Source: Candidatus Steffania adelgidicola (GTDB lineage: Bacteria; Pseudomonadota; Gammaproteobacteria; Enterobacterales; Enterobacteriaceae). From it: a stretch of 64,000 bases of DNA. Made by a program: the position numbers and the translations under genes. This document shows, piece after piece, positions 1 to 11,228 of this stretch. The first letter of the stretch is position 1; every line of letters starts with the position of its first letter. The DNA lies in assembly GCF_020541225.1 (NCBI RefSeq), contig NZ_CP045889.1, forward strand, positions 558,001 to 622,000. The letters are read 5' to 3'. Below the pieces are notes generated by a model. That model searched no databases. It saw nothing but the letters and a program-made list of their open reading frames with translations, and was not told the DNA's origin.

Positions 1-456
1 ACGAAATGATTGGTTATAAAGGATGATTTACAGGTATTTTTTTATGATTAGCCAAACGATTCCTTTTGTTCACTCTGGTGTTCTTGATTGATAAAAAATC
101 GATCATAAGAAGGCAGATGACGCCTTAAAAAGGCGTGATATAAAATCTGATAAAATGCAATGGGGATAGAATATTTATCGAGTTCTATTTAGGAAGCATT
201 AGCGAATGAACGTTGATGCATCGACTCCAGGCAGATGCGACGGATCACAGTTGCTTTACTGAGTATCTCAGTGAGACGCATTTCTTTTTAGGTAAGGGCC
301 ATTTAAATCTGGGGGATAAAGATATTGCTTCAGCGGAGTTTAAAACGACGGTTGCTAATAAACATGAATGATTTTGTTGAACACCACTATGCACTCTTGG
401 AATTAGTGGTGTTTCCGCAAGAGCAAGTCAATCTATCAGAATTTGGCCAGCAATAG
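1..456 (+). pseudogene. nlpI: nlpI remnant (outer-membrane lipoprotein NlpI), 5' end outside window
   Basis: Reading all three forward frames gives an almost continuous match to the C-terminal two thirds of enterobacterial NlpI, a TPR lipoprotein that helps control peptidoglycan hydrolases. Segments in order are [65 protein letters not shown] and, after a shift near 372, [13 protein letters not shown] ending in FGQQ and a TAG at 454-456. Stops interrupt it at the positions of the conserved Trp (QWG then TAG) and Gln (SISE then TGA), and there are at least two frameshifts. It lies just upstream of deaD, where nlpI lies in E. coli, which supports the assignment. No functional protein can be made from it. 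Confidence 0.8.
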
Positions 457-638
457 ATGACGAATAAAACTTAAGCAGCTAGCATTGCTTTGTCGATATC
501 GATGTAAAGTAATGGCTTGTTTTTTTCGTTTTAAATTAAACTTGAGCCGGTTCACACTTTCGATGAAAATAAAATAGAGAAAAGTTTTCACGATGAGATA
601 TGTAGACTGGCCGCCATTAAGATATGAGGCACGTGTAC

Positions 639-2426
639 ATGTCAAAAGTAAAAACTTATTTTTCTGATTTGGGTTTAAAGGATTCCATTCTTAATGCACT
701 GACTGATCTCGGTTATGAAACACCATCACCTATTCAGTCCGCCTGTATTCCTCCTTTGTTGGCGGGCTATGACGTACTGGGTATGGCTCAGACCGGTAGT
801 GGAAAAACTGCGGCTTTTGCTTTACCGTTATTACATAATGTCAATTCTGCATTATCCGCACCACAGGTTCTGGTTTTAGCGCCGACTCGCGAATTAGCGG
901 TACAGGTCGGGGAGGCGTGTTCCCATTTTTCCAAGCATATGAAAGGTGTTAACGTAATCGCTCTGTACGGCGGTCAGCGTTATGATGTGCAATTACGCGC
1001 GCTCCGACAAGGGCCGCAAGTTGTAGTTGGTACCCCGGGTAGATTACTTGATCATTTAAAACGCGGTACGCTGGATTTGTCACATTTGAGCGGACTAGTA
1101 CTGGATGAAGCTGATGAGATGCTACGCATGGGCTTTATTGAAGACGTAGAAAATATTCTGGACCAGATACCAGCCAAACATCAAACTGCTTTATTTTCCG
1201 CCACCATGCCGGAAGCTATTCGCCGGATTACGCGTCGCTTCATGAATGAGCCTCAGGAAGTACGAATTCAGTCTAGCGTTACCACTCGTCCAGATATTAG
1301 TCAGTCCTACTGGACAGTGCGTGGAATGAGGAAAAATGAAGCGTTATTGCGTTTTCTGGAGACGGAAGATTTCGATGCTGCTATTATCTTCGTACGTACC
1401 AAAAATGCGACGCTAGAAGTTGCTGAAACATTAGAGCGTAGCGGTTATAACAGCGCGGCTCTTAATGGGGACATGAACCAGTCATTGCGTGAGCAAACAT
1501 TAGATCGTTTAAAAGATGGTCGTCTAGATATTCTAATCGCTACCGATGTAGCTGCTCGTGGTCTAGATGTTAATCGTATTAGTCTGGTTGTTAACTACGA
1601 TATCCCAATGGATTCTGAATCTTATGTGCATCGTATTGGCCGTACCGGCCGGGCTGGTCGAGCAGGCCGAGCCCTACTGTTTGTAGAAAATCGCGAACGT
1701 CGATTGCTTCGAAACATTGAACGCATTATGAAACTGACTATCCAAGAAGTAGCACTGCCGACTGCTGAAGTGTTGAGCACAAGGCGTCTAGCCAAGTTCT
1801 CTGCTAAGGTGAAAAGTCAATTAGAAAGTAAGGATCTCGATATGTATCGAGCATTACTAGGTAAGCTACAGCCGGTAGAGGAATTGAGTATGGAAACACT
1901 TGCAGCAGGGTTGTTGAAAATAGCTCAGGGCGAACATCCGCTAATTCTTCCGCCAGATCTAATCATCGAACGTCGTCCAAGTCGCGAGTTGCACGAGCGT
2001 GAGGAGCGGCGTAATACTGGAGAGAAATCGCAGCGTCGGGAACGTAGAGATATGGGTGAAATGAATCTTTATCGTATTGAAGTGGGGCGTGCGGATGGAG
2101 TTGAAGTGCGTCATATTGTTGGTGTCATCGCTAATGAAGGGGACATCAGTAGTCGGAATATCGGGAATATTAAATTGTTTTCTTCTCATTCGACGATTGA
2201 GTTACCAAAAAGTATGCCTGAAGATATGCTGTCTCATTTCACTCGTACGCGTATTCTAAACAAGCCGATAAATATACAGTTTATTAGTGAATCTCAATCG
2301 CGAGGTGGTCGCGGAAATTACAGCGGTGAACGTCGTGAAAGTCCTCGTCGTACCTTTAGTGAACGTCGTCACGATAATAGTAAAGTAACACCAGTTGGTC
2401 GCCGTCGTCTTGGTGATGATATCTGA
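639..2426 (+). CDS. deaD: ATP-dependent RNA helicase DeaD (CsdA)
   Basis: DEAD-box helicase that unwinds structured RNA during 50S ribosome assembly, mRNA decay and cold adaptation. The 595-residue protein keeps motif I AQTGSGKT (about 50-57), DEAD (155-158), SAT (186-188) and the HRIGRTGR motif VI of the second RecA domain, followed by a DeaD-type C-terminal RNA-binding domain and a basic Arg/Gly/Ser-rich tail shortened relative to E. coli (629 aa). An in-frame ATG lies upstream at 624, but the ATG at 639 gives the same N-terminal length as E. coli ([13 protein letters not shown] against MAEFETTFADLGL) and sits 9 nt after GAGG at 626-629, so I chose 639. It stands alone, with a dead nlpI in front and a hairpin behind. 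Identity to E. coli DeaD is very high through the helicase core. Confidence 0.96.
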   Translation: MSKVKTYFSDLGLKDSILNALTDLGYETPSPIQSACIPPLLAGYDVLGMAQTGSGKTAAFALPLLHNVNSALSAPQVLVLAPTRELAVQVGEACSHFSKHMKGVNVIALYGGQRYDVQLRALRQGPQVVVGTPGRLLDHLKRGTLDLSHLSGLVLDEADEMLRMGFIEDVENILDQIPAKHQTALFSATMPEAIRRITRRFMNEPQEVRIQSSVTTRPDISQSYWTVRGMRKNEALLRFLETEDFDAAIIFVRTKNATLEVAETLERSGYNSAALNGDMNQSLREQTLDRLKDGRLDILIATDVAARGLDVNRISLVVNYDIPMDSESYVHRIGRTGRAGRAGRALLFVENRERRLLRNIERIMKLTIQEVALPTAEVLSTRRLAKFSAKVKSQLESKDLDMYRALLGKLQPVEELSMETLAAGLLKIAQGEHPLILPPDLIIERRPSRELHEREERRNTGEKSQRRERRDMGEMNLYRIEVGRADGVEVRHIVGVIANEGDISSRNIGNIKLFSSHSTIELPKSMPEDMLSHFTRTRILNKPINIQFISESQSRGGRGNYSGERRESPRRTFSERRHDNSKVTPVGRRRLGDDI

Positions 2427-2481
2427 CAATCCCTACTACTAGGTGTAATCTTTGGTATTTAGTTATGGTTTTGAAATTTGC

Positions 2482-2516
2482 AATTTACCCTACTTACTTA
2501 ATGAGTAGGGTAAATT
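2482..2516 (+). terminator. 13-bp hairpin behind deaD
   Basis: Positions 2482-2494 and 2504-2516 are perfectly complementary (13 bp, 9-nt loop, core TACCCTACT/AGTAGGGTA), 55 nt after the deaD stop. No T-run follows, so this is either a degraded intrinsic terminator or an mRNA-stabilising 3' structure. Confidence 0.5.
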
Positions 2517-2717
2517 ACAGTCCAATTTAACAGATAAGAATAAAAGATAATTATCTCGATCATGAGTTTCAAAACAACGTTAACTTGTGATAGAAAATCA
2601 GTAAAGAGCCTGCCGCTACGTACTACAGCCTATATTTTTCACTTCTGCCAGTTATGCACTATGAATTACTTCCATAAAATAACTTAACCGTTTTATGGTG
2701 ATGATATGATGCAAAAT

Positions 2718-2789
2718 GAAGACAGCAGATCTATTCTGGGATTTAAATCTGACGAAAGGATAGCTAAAAGCTTTATTACAAAAGCGGTA
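2718..2789 (+). pseudogene. ybaB: possible ybaB remnant
   Basis: A 24-codon open stretch reads EDSRSILGFKSDERIAKSF then ITKAV and TGA. With a three-residue gap it resembles the segment of the YbaB nucleoid-associated protein around EIDPSLLEDDKE and EDLVAAAFNDAA. Identity is low. The main support is place: in E. coli ybaB immediately precedes recR and htpG, and a recR remnant follows here. Nothing else recognisable was found between 2520 and 2940. Confidence 0.3.
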
Positions 2790-2964
2790 TGAAAATTGGT
2801 CTTTTCTATGACAATAATGTAATTGCCAATGTTTGTTAGAAAAACGATTCTTATAATATATTATCATGACTTAAAAAGTAAAATTTTCAGGAAATGTTCC
2901 TATACATATTAGATGGGAAAAACTTTTTCTACGCTTTAATAGTTTAATTAAATATCTTTCATAT

Positions 2965-3272
2965 ATTTTTGTCTATTGTTCAGTTTATAGATTATTGGTG
3001 TATGCATGTGCTTAGTGTTTTAGATACGGTTTAAGATCCATCACATTATGTATTCGTTTAACAGTGCATCTTTAGGTGTAAATAAAAAGATCTCCATAAA
3101 ATGACTAGTTTTATTAGCTGTAGGAGAGGCTGAAAATATTCATCCTGGAGCTGATTCTTTTAGCTTTTCAACCAAAAAAGAGGGGTGTACTAACTATCCA
3201 GTCATATATTAACGCACTTCGATCTTGTTAGAAGTCATATTGTCTAAAGTATACCGACAAATGATAAATTAG
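2965..3272 (+). pseudogene. recR: recR remnant (recombination mediator RecR)
   Basis: Frame-hopping translation recovers the C-terminal half of RecR, part of the RecFOR recombination mediator. RLLVY matches RYFVL; HVLSVLDTV matches GHLSPLDGIG; KKIS followed by LVLLAVGEA matches EEKITEVILATNPTVEGEA; the nucleotides after GEA still align with ANYIAEL; and ILLEVILSKVYRQMIN with a TAG at 3270-3272 matches the C-terminus ELEMVDGTTLS...RHKIRF. Several stops and shifts interrupt it. It ends about 165 nt before htpG, as recR precedes htpG in E. coli. The individual matches are short, so the call rests on their correct order plus synteny. Confidence 0.6.
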
Positions 3273-3348
3273 GGATGGTATGATAGACTACATTTTATAT
3301 GTCTTTCTAAGACATATCCTATTAGGATAGATGTTTTTTCTCTTGTCG

Positions 3349-3377
3349 CTTGAAATACTTCCATCTTAACCCCACTT
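3349..3377 (+). promoter_or_regulatory. heat-shock (sigma-32 type) promoter of htpG
   Basis: CTTGAAA at 3349-3355 and CCCCACTT at 3370-3377, 14 nt apart, match the sigma-32 consensus (CTTGAAA, then CCCCAT-T) and resemble the E. coli htpG promoter as I remember it. The -10 element ends 59 nt before the htpG ATG. It survives although the neighbouring recR has decayed. Confidence 0.75.
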
Positions 3378-3436
3378 ACTTTTTTATTGATGTCTTTAGT
3401 TCCCTGGTTTTCTAGTATTTTAGATCGAGGTATAAC

Positions 3437-5350
3437 ATGAGTATGAAAGGACAAGAAACGCGCGGATTTCAATCAGAAGTCAAGCAGCTTCTGGATCTGA
3501 TGATCCATTCACTATATTCTAATAAAGAAATTTTTCTCCGCGAATTAATATCTAACGCTTCAGATGCTGCAGATAAACTACGTTTTCTCGCCCTCTCACA
3601 GCCGGATTTATATGAAGGAGATAGCGAATTGCGTGTTCGCCTGTCCTATAATAAAGAAAAACGCACGATTACGCTCAGCGACAATGGGATCGGCATGCGC
3701 CGTGATGAAGTGATAGATAATCTAGGAACAATTGCCAAATCTGGCACTAAGGCTTTCCTAAAATCTATGGGTTCTACACAGATAAAAGATAGTCACCTTA
3801 TCGGCCAGTTTGGCGTCGGGTTCTATTCAGCCTTTATAGTAGCAGACAAAGTCACTGTCCTTACCCGAGCTGCCGGCGCTAAGACTGATGAAGGGGTGTT
3901 CTGGCAATCTGCTGGTGAGGGAGATTACACGATTGCTGATATTGTTAAGGTAGAGCGAGGTACGGAAATCACCCTTCATTTGCGTGAGGAGGAGGAGGAA
4001 TTTCTCGATGACTGGCGTCTTAAAAATATCATTACCAAATATTCAGATCATATTGCACTACCGGTAGAAATGGAGGTGCACATTAAAACCGATAAGGAGG
4101 GTAGTGCCGAAGAAATCATGAGTTGGGAGAAGATTAATAAAGCGAAAGCTCTTTGGACTCGTAATAAATCTGATATCAACGAAGAGGAATATAAAGAATT
4201 TTATAAGCATTTAAGCCATGATTTTACTGATCCGTTAAGTTGGAGCCATAACCGAGTTGAAGGGAAGCAGGAGTATACTAGTCTGCTTTATATCCCGCAG
4301 AAGGCGCCTTGGGATATGTGGAATCGCGAGCATAAACACGGTCTGAAATTATATGTGCAGCGTGTATTCATCATGGATGATGCCGAACAATTTATGCCTA
4401 ACTATCTTCGTTTTGTAAAGGGATTAATTGACTCTAATGATTTACCGCTAAACATTTCGCGAGAAGTCCTGCAGACTAGTCGAATTACACAGAATTTAAA
4501 AGGGGCGCTTACTAAACGAACCTTAGCAATGATAGAAAAACTCGCCAAGGATAATGTCGATAAGTATCAATCGTTTTGGCGGGAATTTGGTTTAGTACTA
4601 AAGGAAGGTCCTGCTGAGGATCCAGCTAATAGTGAAACGGTGTCTACACTGTTGCGTTTTGCTTCAAGCTATAATGATACGTTTATACAAACTGTCTCGC
4701 TAGAGGAGTATGTCGGCCGCATGGTGCAAGGGCAGGAAAAAATTTACTATATTACTGCCGATAGCTATGTTTCTGCTAAAAGCAGTCCACATATCGAGCC
4801 ATTGTGTAAGAAAGGTATTGAGGTGCTTTTGCTTTTTGAGCGTATTGATGAATGGATGATGAGTCACCTTACTGAATTCAAAGGAAAGATGTTTCAATCC
4901 GTTAGTAAAGCTGATCCCTCTCTAGATCAATTCCTTGATAAGGAAAACGAAGAGCAGAAAGAGGCTAAAAAAGCACTTCAACCTTTTGTTAAACGAGTGA
5001 AGACCTATCTCGGTGATCGGATTAAAGAAGTGAGACTGACACATCGTTTGACTGATACACCTACAGTTGTCACTACCGATTCCAATGACATGACAACACA
5101 AATGGCTAAACTCTTTGCCGCGGCAGGCCAGACGGCAGCAGAGATAAAATATATCTTTGAACTTAATCCGGAGCATACATTAGTAAAACAGGCTGCCGCT
5201 ACTATTAACGATGAGAGTTTATTTGGTGAATGGGTAGAGCTACTTCTAGAACAGGCGTTGTTGGCTGAACGCGGTACTCTTGAAGACCCTAACCGGTTTA
5301 TTCGTCGAATGAATCGCCTGTTAAGTTCTCAAAATATCCCGTCATTGTAA
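3437..5350 (+). CDS. htpG: chaperone protein HtpG (Hsp90 family)
   Basis: Cytosolic Hsp90 chaperone that remodels client proteins with DnaK. The 637-residue sequence has the GHKL ATPase domain at the N-terminus with [13 protein letters not shown] (about 36-48), DNGIGM (82-87) and [11 protein letters not shown] (from about 123), then the middle domain with [12 protein letters not shown] and [11 protein letters not shown] and a C-terminal dimerisation domain ending in [14 protein letters not shown]. It is slightly longer than E. coli HtpG (624) through two extra N-terminal residues and a short C-terminal tail. GAGG at 3427-3430 lies 6 nt from the ATG at 3437; a second ATG two codons in (3443) matches the E. 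coli start but is further from the ribosome site. A sigma-32-like promoter lies upstream and adk downstream. Confidence 0.97.
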   Translation: MSMKGQETRGFQSEVKQLLDLMIHSLYSNKEIFLRELISNASDAADKLRFLALSQPDLYEGDSELRVRLSYNKEKRTITLSDNGIGMRRDEVIDNLGTIAKSGTKAFLKSMGSTQIKDSHLIGQFGVGFYSAFIVADKVTVLTRAAGAKTDEGVFWQSAGEGDYTIADIVKVERGTEITLHLREEEEEFLDDWRLKNIITKYSDHIALPVEMEVHIKTDKEGSAEEIMSWEKINKAKALWTRNKSDINEEEYKEFYKHLSHDFTDPLSWSHNRVEGKQEYTSLLYIPQKAPWDMWNREHKHGLKLYVQRVFIMDDAEQFMPNYLRFVKGLIDSNDLPLNISREVLQTSRITQNLKGALTKRTLAMIEKLAKDNVDKYQSFWREFGLVLKEGPAEDPANSETVSTLLRFASSYNDTFIQTVSLEEYVGRMVQGQEKIYYITADSYVSAKSSPHIEPLCKKGIEVLLLFERIDEWMMSHLTEFKGKMFQSVSKADPSLDQFLDKENEEQKEAKKALQPFVKRVKTYLGDRIKEVRLTHRLTDTPTVVTTDSNDMTTQMAKLFAAAGQTAAEIKYIFELNPEHTLVKQAAATINDESLFGEWVELLLEQALLAERGTLEDPNRFIRRMNRLLSSQNIPSL

Positions 5351-6517
<1,167 letters not shown>

Positions 6518-6655
6518 TTAATCCTTGATTTTAGTTGTAAATTAAATATTAAAACTTTATATGTTTTCTTGTTGACAGAATTTAGCTTTCACTTGTTTTT
6601 GATCTTTTATGAATCATGAGGTAGGGGGTATAGCTAACTAATTATGTTAGAAGAT

Positions 6656-6676
6656 GCCTTCCTAGACTAAGAAGGC
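6656..6676 (+). terminator. short hairpin behind adk
   Basis: GCCTTC (6656-6661) pairs with GAAGGC (6671-6676), a 6-bp stem with a 9-nt loop, followed by GGGTATTTAT. It lies 140 nt after the adk stop. This is a weak terminator candidate; the rest of 6518-6950 shows nothing recognisable. Confidence 0.35.
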
Positions 6677-7009
6677 GGGTATTTATACTACAACATATAG
6701 TTCTTTTTTTGCTATCAATTATAACTGATAGACTTGCATGTCGCTAAATTTCTATACTGGTTAAGAACCTACTAATACGTGCACGATGCATAAGGGTGGG
6801 GAAATGGCACACCTCCTTCCTTATCATCCCCTTCTCTGTGTTAATAAAGAGTGACTCCTGACTGTACTAAAGATCGCTGTCATCCCTGTTTAGGATGGTT
6901 TTAGTTCTTTCTGTTTTGACTATTGTAGACTGGGTGCATCAGTTTTTACTAATTGATTGAATTCATTTCCGGCATCTTTGTCAAATTTAAGCTATATAGA
7001 ATTAAAAGC

Positions 7010-7245
7010 GGAAGAAGTAAAAGAAAAAATAGAACTGATGTTGTGTTTTTAGTTAGAGCGGTGTTATCAAGATTTAATCGGTGGCTTCTTCCTTCCCACC
7101 GAAATGCAATTTACGTACTGTCCTCGACAGTAAATCCTATTTCGCTATAATATCTTATCTTATCTTGTTCTTGAAGATGTGCGAGATGCTCTAAGAAAGA
7201 AGGGTAATGAGTTTTAATTCCTCACACCAAGCGGATCTGAATATG
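7010..7245 (+). pseudogene. bolA: bolA remnant
   Basis: In E. coli bolA lies directly upstream of tig. Here the stretch DVVFLVRAVLSRF resembles the BolA segment FKVVLVSDRF, then HRNAIY matches RHRMIY, STVNPISL matches STTVHALAL, and after a stop FNSSHQAD aligns with the C-terminal FASPPCRGA region. The order is correct and the position fits, but each match is short and the reading frame is broken, so I treat this as a likely but not certain remnant of the transcriptional regulator/Fe-S partner BolA. Confidence 0.5.
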
Positions 7246-7334
7246 TTATTTTAACTTTAAGGGACTTGAATAACTACTTCTTTAAAAATGTCCTGTGGCA
7301 TTAACTGAGCACTGTGATTTTTTGAGGTAACGAA

Positions 7335-8639
7335 ATGGAAGTTTCTGTTGAGACAACGGAAGGTCTAGGACGCCGTGTAAATATTACCATTGCTGCTAAC
7401 ATAATTGAGCAGGAAGTAAATAGCGAGTTAGTGAACATGGCCAAAAAAGTTAGAATTAATGGATTTCGTAAAGGGAATATTCCCATGAGTATTGTGATGC
7501 ATCGATATGGTAGCTCTGTCCGTCAGGAGGTCTTGACTAATTTGATGCACCGTAATTTTGTTTCGGTCATGCTCCAAGAAAAAATCCATCCTGTGGGTAT
7601 ACCAAATTATCTTCCAAGTCAATATAAGACCGGTGAGGATTTCCGCTATTCTGTGGAGTTTGAAGTGTATCCGGAAGTAGAACTGAAAGAGCTTGAGGCT
7701 ATTCAAGTCGAAAAACCACAGGTGGAACTCAATGATACTGATATTAATACCATGCTCGAAACGTTACGTAAACAGCAGGCAACTTGGAAAGAAATTTCTG
7801 ACACTGTCGATTTAGGAAATCGTGTTACTATCGATTTTACTGGTGTTGTTAACGGTGTAGGGTTTGATGGTAGCGAAGCTACCGATTTTATGCTGGTCAT
7901 GGGCGAAGGACGCATGATTCCTGGATTTGAAGATGGTATTATCGGTCATCAATCCGGAGAAAATTTTGATATCAGTGTTATCTTCCCTGAAGACTATCAT
8001 CTCGACAATCTGAAAGGGAAAGCTGCAAACTTTTCTATTAAGCTAAAGAAAGTCGAGAAATGTGAACTTCCAGAGGTTAATGAGGCCTTCATTAAAAATT
8101 TTGGTATCCTCGATGGTTCTCTTGATAATCTTCGTAATGAAGTACGTAAAAACATGGAGCGTGAGCTAAAATATGCTATTCGATACCGTATAAAAATACA
8201 GGTGATCGATGGTCTCCTTAACGCGAACGATATTCATGTTCCCGCTTCGCTGATCGATGCTGAAATTGATTTACTGAAGCGTCAGGTTCCAAAGCATTTC
8301 AAGTCTCATCAGGAAAACACGCTGGAATTGCCTCGTGAGTTGTTTGAAGCACAGGCCAATCGCCGCGTTAAGATCGGTTTTTTACTCAATGAAGTCATTC
8401 GAAAGTATAAATTAAAAGTAGAAGAGCTTCGTGTGAGTGCGTTAATTGAAGAAATAGCGTCTGCCTATGAAGATCCCAAAGAAGTAATTAATTTTTATGC
8501 CAAGAATAAAGAGTTGATGGATGACATACGTAACGTAGCCCTAGAAGAACAGGCGATTGAAGTACTGCTTTCCGGTTCCCGCGTAATTGAAAAAAAAACC
8601 AGCTTTAATGAGTTAATGAAGCAGGCCAGCCTACGATAA
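7335..8639 (+). CDS. tig: trigger factor (ribosome-associated chaperone and PPIase)
   Basis: Binds the ribosome exit tunnel through ribosomal protein uL23 and folds nascent chains. The protein has 434 residues against 432 in E. coli. The ribosome-docking signature is present as [12 protein letters not shown] (around residues 43-54), the FKBP-like PPIase domain includes [19 protein letters not shown] and [14 protein letters not shown] (about 155-210), and the C-terminal helical cradle follows. GAGG at 7323-7326 precedes the ATG. It opens the tig-clpP-clpX-lon-ppiD cluster, in the enterobacterial order. Confidence 0.96.
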   Translation: MEVSVETTEGLGRRVNITIAANIIEQEVNSELVNMAKKVRINGFRKGNIPMSIVMHRYGSSVRQEVLTNLMHRNFVSVMLQEKIHPVGIPNYLPSQYKTGEDFRYSVEFEVYPEVELKELEAIQVEKPQVELNDTDINTMLETLRKQQATWKEISDTVDLGNRVTIDFTGVVNGVGFDGSEATDFMLVMGEGRMIPGFEDGIIGHQSGENFDISVIFPEDYHLDNLKGKAANFSIKLKKVEKCELPEVNEAFIKNFGILDGSLDNLRNEVRKNMERELKYAIRYRIKIQVIDGLLNANDIHVPASLIDAEIDLLKRQVPKHFKSHQENTLELPRELFEAQANRRVKIGFLLNEVIRKYKLKVEELRVSALIEEIASAYEDPKEVINFYAKNKELMDDIRNVALEEQAIEVLLSGSRVIEKKTSFNELMKQASLR

Positions 8640-9011
8640 GTATCGTGAGATTTCGGTTATGCGTTTTAAAGCTCAGTGCTCATCATGGTTGATCTACTTT
8701 GGGTGGATAATTTTGGGTGGATAGTTACTCTTGAATACAGTTGGTATGGAGCAAAGGAAGTGTGTTTAACGAGTCAGTAGTGTTTAAAATAGGCTGTATC
8801 GATATAGAACGCTTAAATCAATTAAACGCTGGAAATAATGCTGTTATTTGTACTTGTAAAACATATTTCTAATTAGAGAGTAAAGAGAAAAAATATACTT
8901 TAAGTAAAATGCAGGTTGAAATCGGTGATATCTTAGAGGGAGTAAAATAATACCAAAGTTTAGATAGAATTCAAAGCCTGGTCTTAAAAGCTCTCTTTTT
9001 AGGAGATGAAA
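8640..9011. other. tig-clpP spacer
   Basis: The 372-nt AT-rich spacer shows no remnant or strong hairpin. It must carry the clpP promoter, but I could not identify a convincing sigma-70 or sigma-32 pair. Confidence 0.4.
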
Positions 9012-9635
9012 ATGTTATACAGTAGCGAACAAGACAATCCAACAAGTCATATGGCGCTTATACCGATGGTGGTAGAACAAACTTCACGCGGAGAGCGTTC
9101 GTATGATATTTTTTCGCGTTTATTGAAAGAACGGATTATTTTCATGACCGGCCAGGTTGAAGAATATATGGCGAATTTAATTGTCGCACAGATGATGTTT
9201 TTAGAAGCAGAAAATCCCGAAAAAGATATCCACTTATATATTAATTCACCAGGCGGGGTTATTAGTGCGGGAATGTCGATTTATGACACTATGCAGTTTA
9301 TTAAGCCAGATGTTAGTACATACTCTATAGGGCAAACTGCCTCTATGGGTGCCTTTTTACTAGCAGCTGGCGCAAGCGGGAAACGCTTCTGTCTTCCGAA
9401 TTCAAAGGTGATGATCCATCAGCCACTCGGTGGTATTCAAGGGCAGGCTACCGACATCGAAATTCATGCCCGTGAAATCTTAAAGGTCAAGGAAAGAATG
9501 AATGAATTAATGGCGAAACATACTTGTCAGCCTCTTGAAGTAATAGCTAGAGATACTGAACGAGATCGTTTCCTCTCCGCTTTTGAAGCAGTAGAATATG
9601 GATTAGTTGATGCAGTCTTGAGTCATCGCATGTGA
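9012..9635 (+). CDS. clpP: ATP-dependent Clp protease proteolytic subunit
   Basis: Serine protease subunit forming the tetradecameric chamber that partners ClpX (and ClpA where present). The 207 residues equal the E. coli precursor. The catalytic triad is visible as Ser in TASMGAFL (about 111), His in VMIHQPLGG (about 136) and Asp in the RDTERDRF region (about 185). Two ATGs lie close together: AGGAG at 9001-9005 abuts the first (9006) but is 6 nt from the second (9012), and the second matches the E. coli length, so 9012 is the start. clpX follows after 119 nt. Confidence 0.96.
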   Translation: MLYSSEQDNPTSHMALIPMVVEQTSRGERSYDIFSRLLKERIIFMTGQVEEYMANLIVAQMMFLEAENPEKDIHLYINSPGGVISAGMSIYDTMQFIKPDVSTYSIGQTASMGAFLLAAGASGKRFCLPNSKVMIHQPLGGIQGQATDIEIHAREILKVKERMNELMAKHTCQPLEVIARDTERDRFLSAFEAVEYGLVDAVLSHRM

Positions 9636-9754
9636 TTTCTTCATGGTTGGGGATGGATTGCACTATAGTGAATTCAGTGTGTTGTATTAGAAACGTCAGC
9701 GTTTTCGGCATCCGGTTTTAAATTTAATCGTCGTAGAAAAAAAGAGGTTTACTA

Positions 9755-11029
9755 ATGATAGAGAAGCGCAAAGACGGTTCAGGAAAGCTGCTGTATTGCT
9801 CTTTCTGCGGTAAAAGCCAGCATGAGGTGCGGAAGTTAATTGCCGGGCCTTCAGTGTATATCTGTGATGAATGTATCGATTTATGCAATGATATTATCCG
9901 TGAAGAGATAAAAGATATTGTACCGTACCCTGAACGTAGCGCAATACCGACACCTCATGCAATCCGTCAACACTTAGATGACTACGTCATCGGTCAGGAA
10001 AAAGCTAAAAAAGTGCTCTCGGTAGCACTTTATAACCATTACAAGCGCTTACGTAGTGGTGATGCCAATGATGAAATTGAACTTGGTAAAAGCAATATCT
10101 TACTGATTGGCCCTACCGGTAGCGGTAAAACTTTATTGGCGGAAACACTAGCGCGCTTCTTAGATGTGCCTTTTACGATGGCTGATGCCACTACGTTAAC
10201 CGAAGCTGGGTATGTAGGTGAGGATGTGGAAAATATCCTCCAGAAACTATTACAAAAATGTGATTATAATGTAGAAAAAGCTCAGCGGGGCATTGTGTAC
10301 ATTGATGAGATTGATAAAATCTCCCGAAAATCTGATAATCCTTCTATTACTCGCGACGTCTCTGGCGAAGGCGTGCAGCAGGCGCTACTGAAACTAATAG
10401 AGGGGACTATAGCTGCGGTTCCACCACAGGGTGGACGAAAGCATCCTCAGCAAGAATTTCTTCAAGTAGATACCTCAAAAATCTTGTTTATTTGTGGCGG
10501 AGCTTTTGCTGGGTTAGACAAAGTTATTCAACAACGCACTGAAACTAATAGTGGAATTGGATTTAGCGCAACCGTAAAAAGTCGTGCACAAACACTTACT
10601 GAAGGGGAACTATTAGCGCAGGTAGAGCCTGAGGATATGATCAAGTTCGGTCTTATCCCGGAATTTGTTGGTCGGTTGCCCATCTTGGCAACCTTGAATG
10701 AATTAAGCGAGGAAGCACTCATCGAGATCCTGCTAACTCCAAAGAACGCGCTGACAAAGCAGTATCAAGCATTGTTCAATCTAGAGGGAGTTAAATTAGA
10801 ATTCCGAGATGAAGCACTGGCAGCTATCGCTAAAAAAGCCGTGCTGCGTAAAACCGGCGCGCGAGGTCTTCGCGCCATAGTGGAAGAAGTTTTGCTAGAA
10901 ATCATGTATACGCTTCCTTCCCAAGACAGTGTAGAAAAAGTGGTAATAGATCAATCAGTTATCACCGAACAATCAGAACCATTGCTTATTTATGGCAATG
11001 GTGAAGCGAAGCAAGCCTCAGGTGAGTAA
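9755..11029 (+). CDS. clpX: ATP-dependent Clp protease ATP-binding subunit ClpX
   Basis: AAA+ unfoldase that recognises tagged substrates and feeds them to ClpP. The 424 residues equal E. coli ClpX. The N-terminal zinc-binding domain keeps all four cysteines (C15, C18, C37, C40, in YCSFCGK and ICDEC). Walker A GPTGSGKT is at about 119-126, Walker B is VYIDEIDKI, the ClpP-docking IGF loop lies in NSGIGFSA, and sensor 2 is GARGLR. The C-terminus QASGE is conserved. A strong intrinsic terminator follows, so lon is transcribed separately. Confidence 0.97.
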   Translation: MIEKRKDGSGKLLYCSFCGKSQHEVRKLIAGPSVYICDECIDLCNDIIREEIKDIVPYPERSAIPTPHAIRQHLDDYVIGQEKAKKVLSVALYNHYKRLRSGDANDEIELGKSNILLIGPTGSGKTLLAETLARFLDVPFTMADATTLTEAGYVGEDVENILQKLLQKCDYNVEKAQRGIVYIDEIDKISRKSDNPSITRDVSGEGVQQALLKLIEGTIAAVPPQGGRKHPQQEFLQVDTSKILFICGGAFAGLDKVIQQRTETNSGIGFSATVKSRAQTLTEGELLAQVEPEDMIKFGLIPEFVGRLPILATLNELSEEALIEILLTPKNALTKQYQALFNLEGVKLEFRDEALAAIAKKAVLRKTGARGLRAIVEEVLLEIMYTLPSQDSVEKVVIDQSVITEQSEPLLIYGNGEAKQASGE

Positions 11030-11071
11030 TCGGGGATTATTTAACATGCCATCTGCTTGATAGTATCCGGA

Positions 11072-11098
11072 CGGGGGATGAAATCCCCCGTTTTTTTT
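11072..11098 (+). terminator. rho-independent terminator behind clpX
   Basis: CGGGGGAT (11072-11079), loop GAA, ATCCCCCG (11083-11090) form a perfect 8-bp GC-rich stem followed by eight T's (11091-11098). This is the clearest intrinsic terminator in the window and lies 43 nt after the clpX stop. Confidence 0.92.
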
Positions 11099-11113
11099 CA
11101 TTATCAGTCAAGA

Positions 11114-11141
11114 TTGAATGTAAGCAATATGATCCCCATAT
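11114..11141 (+). promoter_or_regulatory. heat-shock (sigma-32 type) promoter of lon
   Basis: TTGAATG at 11114-11120 and CCCCATATA at 11134-11142, with 15 nt between TTGAA and CCCC, match the sigma-32 consensus and closely resemble the E. coli lon promoter as I remember it. It sits between the clpX terminator and the lon start. Confidence 0.8.
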
Positions 11142-11228
11142 ACTCAGATACCTACTTGTTAAAACGAGTAAAAACCGATTTTTTCGCATTCCATAAAACT
11201 GATGGAAGCTAAACTAAGAGAGAGCTCT

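Noticed and set aside
436-645. 69-codon minus-strand frame upstream of deaD
   Set aside because: It overlaps the nlpI remnant and the deaD ribosome site on the other strand and has no similarity.
6953-7150. 65-codon open frame before tig as a new small protein
   Set aside because: Contains BolA-like order (VVFLV, HRNAIY, STVNPISL) in the bolA position, so it is better read as a decayed bolA.
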